A stretch of 64,000 nucleotides of DNA from Sedimenticola_A sp040506425 (lineage in GTDB: Bacteria; Pseudomonadota; Gammaproteobacteria; Chromatiales; Chromatiaceae). The stretch spans positions 2,852,001 to 2,916,000 of the forward strand of contig OZ245051.1 of the NCBI GenBank assembly GCA_965224515.1, written 5' to 3'. Position numbers and translations under genes: made by a program. Position 1 is the stretch's first letter. Every line of letters begins with the position of its first letter. Of the stretch, positions 59,205 to 64,000 are shown piece by piece. The notes below the pieces were generated by a model. That model was not told the origin of the DNA and made no database searches. It worked only from the letters and a program-made list of their open reading frames with translations.

Positions 59205-60879
59205 GCGGCTGCCCCTTCTCTGTGTTGTTGGTTATCATCTCTTCATTGGCATCGCCGGGCTTGACCATGGGCCAGACGTTTTCGCCGCTCTCAATGGGGA
59301 CATGCAGCAGGGCAGGTCCCTTTGACGAGAGCAGTCTGTCGATCGCCCCCTGGGCATCTCCCTGATCGTCCAGGCGCTCCGCCTGGATTCCGAAAGCGTT
59401 TGCCACGGCAACGAAATCAGGATTGTCGGAGAGATCGACCTCTGTCTGCCGGTTGCCGTAGCAGACTGCCTGCTGCTGACGCACCATGCCGAGACCGCTG
59501 TTGTCGAGGATGATCATCTTTACCGGAATGCCATAGCGGGTGAGGGTGGCCAGTTCCTGCATATTCATCATGAACGAGCCGTCACCGGCAATATTGATAA
59601 CGGTGTCACCTGAACGGGCGAGAGAGGCGCCTATGGCTGCCGGAAGCCCGAAACCCATGGCGCCGAGGCCCCCGCTGCTCAGGTGGTTGCGTGGATCTGA
59701 GAACGGGTAGTGCTGGGCGACCCACATCTGGTGCTGGCCCACGTCGCAGCTGACAATGGCTCTCTTGCCCGCGCTTCGGGAGAGTTGCTTCAGGAAGGTG
59801 GCGGGCCCATTGGACCCTTGTCCGTTCATCGCCTCGAACCCTTCACTTTCATGCAGACGCCTGCACTGCTCCCGCCAGTTGCCGATCTCCAGGGGAGTGG
59901 ATATGGCAGCAAGGGTCTCCGGGAGATCAGCCCGGATGGCACACTCCACGCCACGTATCTTGCCGATCTCCGCGGCGTCCACATCGATATGGATCACCTT
60001 GGCATCCGGGGCGAAACGGGCCAGTTTTCCCGTAACCCGGTCATCGAAACGGGCGCCTACCGCAATCAGCAGATCACACTCCTGAACCGCCTTGTTGGCA
60101 GCGACAGATCCGTGCATGCCGAGCATGCCGAGATTCAAGGGGTGGTCTCCGGCAAGATTGCCGATACCCTTCAGGGTCAGCACCGTGGGTATGCCCGTGG
60201 TCTCAGTAAAGTCGCGAAACTGTTCCGTTGCCCCGGCCAGGGTGACGCCTCCACCGGCGTAGATCAGCGGCTTGCGGCTTGCGGCCATTAACTCCAGTGC
60301 CTGTGTCGTATCTGCAGCGGAAGGGGAGGTGGGTTCTCTCTCTTCCGGGCCGGGAGTTGAAGGTTCGGCAATCTCTCTGGGCAGTGGCGCCAGCTGGATA
60401 TCCTTCGGCAGGTCGATCAGAACCGGGCCTGGTCGTCCCTCTCTTGCGAGCAAAAAGGCCTCGTCGAGGATGGTGGGTAACTCTTCGATACGTTCCACCA
60501 GGTAGCTGTGCTTGGTCACAGGCAGGCTCATGCCAAGGATATCAATCTCCTGAAATGCATCGGTACCGATCAGCCCCGTGGGCACCTGGCCCGTGATGAC
60601 AACCATGGGGATGGAGTCCATGTAGGCGTCGGCGATACCGGTGATCAGGTTGGTGGCGCCGGGACCCGAGGTGGCGAGGCACACCCCTGTGCGTCCCGTT
60701 GATCGGGCAAAACCGTTCGCTGCAAATGCGGCTCCCTGCTCGTGACGGCAGAGGATGTGCTGTATGCCGCTGCCGATCATGGCGTCGTAGAGAGGCATGA
60801 TACAGCCACCAGGATAGCCAAAGAGGGTTTCGATCCCCTCTGACTTCAGTTTTTCAACGATGTAATCCGCCCCGTTCAT
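59170..60879 (-). CDS. ilvG: Acetolactate synthase large subunit (IlvG type)
   Basis: IlvG is the thiamine diphosphate-dependent enzyme that makes acetolactate or acetohydroxybutyrate for branched-chain amino acids. The 569-residue protein has GADYIVEKLKSEGIETLFGY and CRHEQGAAFAANGFARSTGR (catalytic Glu), GARFDDRVTGKLARFAPDAK and the ThDP motif INIAGDGSFMMNMQELATL. It pairs with ilvM, and a valine-rich leader with an attenuator precedes it. The gene is intact, unlike the frameshifted ilvG of E. coli K-12. Confidence 0.95.
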   Translation of the reverse strand: MNGADYIVEKLKSEGIETLFGYPGGCIMPLYDAMIGSGIQHILCRHEQGAAFAANGFARSTGRTGVCLATSGPGATNLITGIADAYMDSIPMVVITGQVPTGLIGTDAFQEIDILGMSLPVTKHSYLVERIEELPTILDEAFLLAREGRPGPVLIDLPKDIQLAPLPREIAEPSTPGPEEREPTSPSAADTTQALELMAASRKPLIYAGGGVTLAGATEQFRDFTETTGIPTVLTLKGIGNLAGDHPLNLGMLGMHGSVAANKAVQECDLLIAVGARFDDRVTGKLARFAPDAKVIHIDVDAAEIGKIRGVECAIRADLPETLAAISTPLEIGNWREQCRRLHESEGFEAMNGQGSNGPATFLKQLSRSAGKRAIVSCDVGQHQMWVAQHYPFSDPRNHLSSGGLGAMGFGLPAAIGASLARSGDTVINIAGDGSFMMNMQELATLTRYGIPVKMIILDNSGLGMVRQQQAVCYGNRQTEVDLSDNPDFVAVANAFGIQAERLDDQGDAQGAIDRLLSSKGPALLHVPIESGENVWPMVKPGDANEEMITNNTEKGQPHDTQYAHHRRQ

Positions 60880-60903
60880 GTTTCTGCCTTGATTTTTGTG
60901 TAT

Positions 60904-60941
60904 GCAAATAAAAAGCCCCCGGATCTTTCGATGCGGGGGCT
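60904..60941 (-). terminator. Attenuator terminator before ilvG
   Basis: On the minus strand AGCCCCCG and CGGGGGCT form an eight-base-pair stem, followed by TTTTTATTTG. It lies between the leader peptide and ilvG and would stop transcription unless ribosome stalling in the leader rearranges the RNA. Confidence 0.85.
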
Positions 60942-60964
60942 CTTTCGGAATATGGTGTTTAACG

Positions 60965-61045
60965 CTAGCCGATAGAATCCCCGCGCAGTCGGACGACGAC
61001 CACGAGTACCAGGGAGACCACTACAAACAGCGAACGAATTTTCAT
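60965..61045 (-). CDS. ilvL: ilvGM operon leader peptide (26 aa)
   Basis: A 26-residue peptide starting MKIRSLFVVVSLVLVVVVRL. It has eight valines and four leucines, all but two residues of its centre being branched-chain regulatory codons, with one isoleucine at each end region. A terminator follows before ilvG. This is the classical transcription attenuation layout, where lack of charged Val, Leu or Ile tRNA stalls the ribosome and prevents termination. ATG 61045 is the start; the stop is TAG at 60965-60967. Confidence 0.9.
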   Translation of the reverse strand: MKIRSLFVVVSLVLVVVVRLRGDSIG

Positions 61046-61179
61046 ATCAAATGTGGTGTAAATAAACCGTAAATACCAATTCCCGATAGATTAACCAGAG
61101 AACCGCCACCTATGCAAGAGCCAATTTGCCCTACAATTTTTACTTTGCCGTCTAAGATTCAGTATAAGGGGGAGAGTGC

Positions 61180-61479
61180 ATGTTTATAGCCATGAGCCGC
61201 TTTGAGGTGGCGAACGGGTTGGAGGACGAGGTGAGCAGGGCATTTGAGAACCGGCCTCACAAGGTTGACTCCGTGCCGGGTTTCATTCGCATGGAGGTGC
61301 TTCGTCCGCAGGATGAACCGGCCCAGTTCTGGTTGCTCACCTGGTGGACCGACGAGGCGAGTTGGGATAGCTGGTACCACTCCCATCATTACAAGGACTC
61401 ACATAAAGGGATGCCCGAAGGCTTGAAACTTGTTCCTGATAAGACCCGGATCTGGAAGATGGAGAGGGTGGCTGAATGA
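61180..61479 (+). CDS. Antibiotic biosynthesis monooxygenase (ABM) domain protein
   Basis: A 99-residue dimeric alpha-beta-barrel (ferredoxin-like) protein of the ABM family, which includes heme-degrading and quinol monooxygenases. It has FIAMSRFEVANGLEDEVSRA, the central RPHKVDSVPGFIRMEVLRP, and FWLLTWWTDEASWDSWYHSH followed by the conserved His-rich HHYKDSHKG. GGGGGAG lies upstream of ATG 61180. It overlaps the next gene by four bases, so it belongs to the operon with the B12-binding protein. The substrate is not known; heme degradation is only one option. Confidence 0.85.
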   Translation: MFIAMSRFEVANGLEDEVSRAFENRPHKVDSVPGFIRMEVLRPQDEPAQFWLLTWWTDEASWDSWYHSHHYKDSHKGMPEGLKLVPDKTRIWKMERVAE

Positions 61480-62555
61480 GCAACTGGCTGGATCAGAACA
61501 GTGATAACGTGTCTCCGGTTTCCGAGAAGAGCATTGCCTTTTTACGACTGCAGGCTGACGAGCTTTCAGAGTATGTCACCAACCGATATTTTGAGCGGCA
61601 TCCCGAGTGTCGGGTGGAGGATCAGCCCCGTATCAGGCGGCTCTGCAAGGAGGATATGAACCACCACCTTGGCTTTACCCTGATGGCGGCGTCCACCGGC
61701 AACGGTCGTATTTTCATCAATTATATCTTCTGGCTGCGGCAGGTTCTTGAGAGCCGCGGATTGACCCTGGACCACACTGAGGAGTCTCTGCGGACTATTG
61801 CGGAGTACCTGGATGTACATGTTGAGTCTCCCGATATCGAGACCTATCGCCAGCTGCTTGGGAAGGGACTTGCCGTCCTGGAGGTGCCTACCGATCAACT
61901 TCCGGTACCCGAACACCACTCCAGGATTGAACTGCCCAAGGCCAAGGATTATACCAGGGCCATTGTCAGCGGTAACAGCCAACTGGCAGGAGAGATCACC
62001 AACCGGGAGATGTCAGCAGGACTCAGCCTGGTGGACCTTGGGGTGGGCATTGTGCAACCGGCCATGTACCAGGTGGGGAACCTGTGGCAGAGCAATAAAA
62101 TCGGTGTCGCCCAGGAGCACATGGCTACGGCCATTACCCAGAACATTCTGGCCCGGGCCTTCATGGAGGCGAAGTTTGAAGATCCCAATGGACGCACCGC
62201 TGTGCTCTCCTGCGTGCCGGGCAATCACCACAGCCTGGGGTTGCGCATGGTCAGCGATGCCCTGGAGACCGCCGGCTGGGCGTGTGAATTCCTGGGTGCG
62301 GATACCCCGGTGGAGGCGCTGGTCAGTTTTGTGGATCAGAAGCGCCCGGATCTTGTGGCACTCTCAGTCTCAATGCCGGAGCAACTGGAACACCTGGAGC
62401 TGATCTCATCCCGCTTGCGTGATGAGTTTTCTTCGGGGCGCCCCAGTATCGTGGCCGGTGGGTTGATGCTCAATGTCTTGATGGGGTTGCCAACCAGGAC
62501 CAAGGTTGATGAGTGGTTTATGGATGCAAAGCAGATTGTGGAAGAGAAGACGTGA
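61476..62555 (+). CDS. Cobalamin-binding sensor protein, CarH/LitR-like domains
   Basis: A 359-residue soluble protein. The N-terminal part (about 1-150) is helical and of unknown type, not the MerR helix-turn-helix of CarH. A helical cap (about 155-235) is followed by a Rossmann-type B12-binding domain (about 241-355). The cap has W204 in NLWQSNKIGVAQEHMAT, with E214 and H215 giving the W-x9-EH motif of CarH/LitR photoreceptors. The lower-ligand motif is N250-x-H252-x-x-G255 (GNHHSLGLRM); D-x-H-x-x-G is usual. It may bind adenosylcobalamin and sense light or cobalamin. It is coupled to a diguanylate cyclase gene (GTGA overlap), the likely output partner. Confidence 0.85.
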   Translation: MSNWLDQNSDNVSPVSEKSIAFLRLQADELSEYVTNRYFERHPECRVEDQPRIRRLCKEDMNHHLGFTLMAASTGNGRIFINYIFWLRQVLESRGLTLDHTEESLRTIAEYLDVHVESPDIETYRQLLGKGLAVLEVPTDQLPVPEHHSRIELPKAKDYTRAIVSGNSQLAGEITNREMSAGLSLVDLGVGIVQPAMYQVGNLWQSNKIGVAQEHMATAITQNILARAFMEAKFEDPNGRTAVLSCVPGNHHSLGLRMVSDALETAGWACEFLGADTPVEALVSFVDQKRPDLVALSVSMPEQLEHLELISSRLRDEFSSGRPSIVAGGLMLNVLMGLPTRTKVDEWFMDAKQIVEEKT

Positions 62556-63505
62556 ATATCATCCGCAGCAGCTGTGATCAGATCAATAACTGCTTCATGA
62601 GATCGCTGACCTCGGTGGCTACCGCGGTGGTGGATCGGGAAGGCTACCTGGTAGAGGCGAATACGGGCATGCGTCGCCTGTTGGCCCTGGATGAGACCGG
62701 GAGCCTGTCAGGCACCAATATTTCAAACTATTTCACCAATCCCACCTTCGATGACCTGAAGAACATAGTGCATGATAGCTGTAATGAACCACTGTTCCAG
62801 GGTCTGTTCACCCTGGGGAGTTCTCCTGCAAGTTACCATACCCTTCAGGGGGCCGTTTTTCACAGGCCAAAGGGTTTTCTGTTCGTGGCCGAGCATGATG
62901 TACAGGCCCTGGATCAGATGAATGCAACAGTGGTACAGCTCAATGAAGAGCTGGCTGACACCCAGCGGGAGCTGGTGAGGCTGAACCGGGAGCTGAAGCG
63001 GCGGGAGAAGATTATCACCGAGATGATGCTCACCGACATCCTCACGGAACTGCCCAACCGCAGGCACCTGGAACAGTTTCTCGAGCAGGAGTTCAACCGG
63101 GCTGATCGGGATGGCACGCCCCTGGCACTGGTGATTGCTGACATCGACCACTTCAAGCAGGTCAATGATACCCATGGCCATGATGTGGGGGACGAGGTGT
63201 TGGTGGCATTTGCGAAGCGTCTGTCCGACGCTGTTCGGACAGGGGACTTTGTGGCCCGGCTTGGTGGGGAGGAGTTTGTATTGATCTATCCCGGGACAGC
63301 CATGGGCCACGCAATGCGAGTAACAGAGAGGGTTCGGCTGGCGGTCATGGGGCAGCTAAGTACAAGTATGGAAGAAGAGGTCACCGCCAGTTTCGGCATT
63401 GCAGAATATAGTCCTGATATGACAATGCATGAGTTGCTGAAGAGAGCGGATGAGGCCTTGTACATGGCCAAGGAGGGTGGCCGAAACCGGGTCGATATAT
63501 ATTAG
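62552..63505 (+). CDS. PAS-like GGDEF diguanylate cyclase
   Basis: A 317-residue cytoplasmic diguanylate cyclase. The N-terminal part (about 15-130) looks like a PAS domain (MRSLTSVATAVVDREGYLVE), linked by a coiled coil (NEELADTQRELVRLNRELKR) to a GGDEF domain (about 160-317). That domain starts MLTDILTELPNRRHLEQF and has LGGEEFVLIYPG with the I-site RTGD five residues before it. The start is GTG 62552, overlapping the stop of the B12-binding protein gene (GTGA), so expression is coupled. The PAS-like domain could contact the cobalamin sensor. Confidence 0.93.
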   Translation: MNIIRSSCDQINNCFMRSLTSVATAVVDREGYLVEANTGMRRLLALDETGSLSGTNISNYFTNPTFDDLKNIVHDSCNEPLFQGLFTLGSSPASYHTLQGAVFHRPKGFLFVAEHDVQALDQMNATVVQLNEELADTQRELVRLNRELKRREKIITEMMLTDILTELPNRRHLEQFLEQEFNRADRDGTPLALVIADIDHFKQVNDTHGHDVGDEVLVAFAKRLSDAVRTGDFVARLGGEEFVLIYPGTAMGHAMRVTERVRLAVMGQLSTSMEEEVTASFGIAEYSPDMTMHELLKRADEALYMAKEGGRNRVDIY

Positions 63506-63550
63506 GTGCGTTCATTTGCCGCGACAGCTGAAGTCCAGGTTTCAACCGTT

Positions 63551-64000
63551 TCAAATATCGGTGATATTCCCCAGGGCCTCCTGAAATCCACACAGGCCCA
63601 AAGGGCCCCCGCTGTAGATGACCAACTGGTCTGAAACCGGCGGATGATCCGTCATCGCCTGTTTTACCGTGTAGAGATGCTTTGCGGAGTAGACCGGATC
63701 CATGAGGATGCCTATCTCGCAGGCGATCTTGCGTGTTTCAGCCAGCAGGGTCTTGTTGACACTGCCAAAGGAGGCTGCGGTAGCCGGCTTATAGAAATGC
63801 AGTTTCAGGGGAAGATCAGGCAGGGGGAAGGGCAGGGCCTGCTCAATCCACAGCCGGTACTTTTTATAGCGCGCCATGAACTCTGATTCATCACCGGCTA
63901 TCAGGGTGATATTGATGCACCTGGGAGCATTGTCCAGCAGGTGGAGACCGATAATCAGGCCGATGGCGCTGACCCCTGTTCCACTGTCGATCCAGATCTC
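63551..64000 (-). CDS. PLP-dependent ACC deaminase / D-cysteine desulfhydrase family, partial
   Basis: The visible 149 residues are the C-terminal end of a gene that begins beyond the window. They open EIWIDSGTGVSAIGLIIGLH, with the glycine-rich phosphate-cup loop, and include TLLAETRKIACEIGILMDPV and YSAKHL, ending near QLVIYSGGPLGLCGFQEALG. This matches the 1-aminocyclopropane-1-carboxylate deaminase/D-cysteine desulfhydrase family of fold-II PLP enzymes. D-cysteine desulfhydrase releases sulfide; which substrate applies cannot be told from this part. The frame is open to base 64000; the ATG at 63877 is internal. Confidence 0.85.
   Translation of the reverse strand, partial: EIWIDSGTGVSAIGLIIGLHLLDNAPRCINITLIAGDESEFMARYKKYRLWIEQALPFPLPDLPLKLHFYKPATAASFGSVNKTLLAETRKIACEIGILMDPVYSAKHLYTVKQAMTDHPPVSDQLVIYSGGPLGLCGFQEALGNITDI

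Overview
The window is a 64 kb chromosomal segment from a gammaproteobacterium of moderate G+C content. The gene order bamA-skp-lpxD-fabZ-lpxA-lpxB-rnhB-dnaE-accA-tilS, the E. coli-type prfB frameshift site, the lysS neighbour and the ilvL-ilvG-ilvM attenuator all fit this class. Periplasmic DsrE-like proteins, a TusA-like sulfurtransferase, a tandem thioredoxin-fold exported protein and a NapC/diheme cytochrome pair suggest a sulfur-metabolising, respiratory relative of the Chromatiales or Sedimenticola/Thiodiazotropha type. That placement is inferred from gene content and no phylogeny was run.

Layout. 1-11.6 kb: outer-membrane assembly, lipid A synthesis, replication (dnaE), fatty acid synthesis (accA) and tilS. 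11.6-16.8 kb: a double cNMP-binding/rhodanese protein, prfB, lysS and an HDOD protein. 16.9-23.4 kb: ygfZ, an RNB exoribonuclease, a three-gene unit around a membrane-anchored SMC-like ATPase, a YbaK deacylase and a YtoQ-family protein. 23.4-31.8 kb: an exported protein of unknown function, hrpB, mobA, an RpfC-like hybrid kinase and thrH. 32-34.8 kb: tusA-like, an Lrp/AsnC regulator and a yeast-type leuA. 34.8-38.9 kb: a Fur-controlled ferric-iron ABC transporter with hemP. 39-43.7 kb: cytochromes, a metallo-beta-lactamase-fold hydrolase, and an unusual cluster of two exported DsrE-like proteins around an ECF sigma factor and an anti-sigma factor that itself carries a DsrE-like periplasmic domain. 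43.7-54.2 kb: rarD, a YhcB-like protein with a long tail, gabD, two diguanylate cyclases, a V4R sensor and several small or unknown proteins. 54.3-54.5 kb: a MITE-like element. 54.6-64 kb: two rRNA methyltransferases, tRNA-Asp, nfo, an exported amidohydrolase, ilvLGM, then an ABM protein, a putative cobalamin photoreceptor and a diguanylate cyclase, and the end of a PLP enzyme.

The most interesting content is regulatory. The ECF sigma/anti-sigma/DsrE cluster (41.2-43.7 kb) looks like a cell-surface signalling system in which a DsrE-type sulfur-handling fold has been attached to an anti-sigma factor. The B12-binding protein at 61.5 kb has the W-x9-EH and N-x-H-x-x-G residues of CarH/LitR-type photoreceptors and overlaps a diguanylate cyclase gene, suggesting light- or cobalamin-controlled c-di-GMP synthesis. 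A V4R ligand-binding protein is likewise directly upstream of another diguanylate cyclase. Three diguanylate cyclases, all with an intact GGEEF and I-site, lie within 17 kb.
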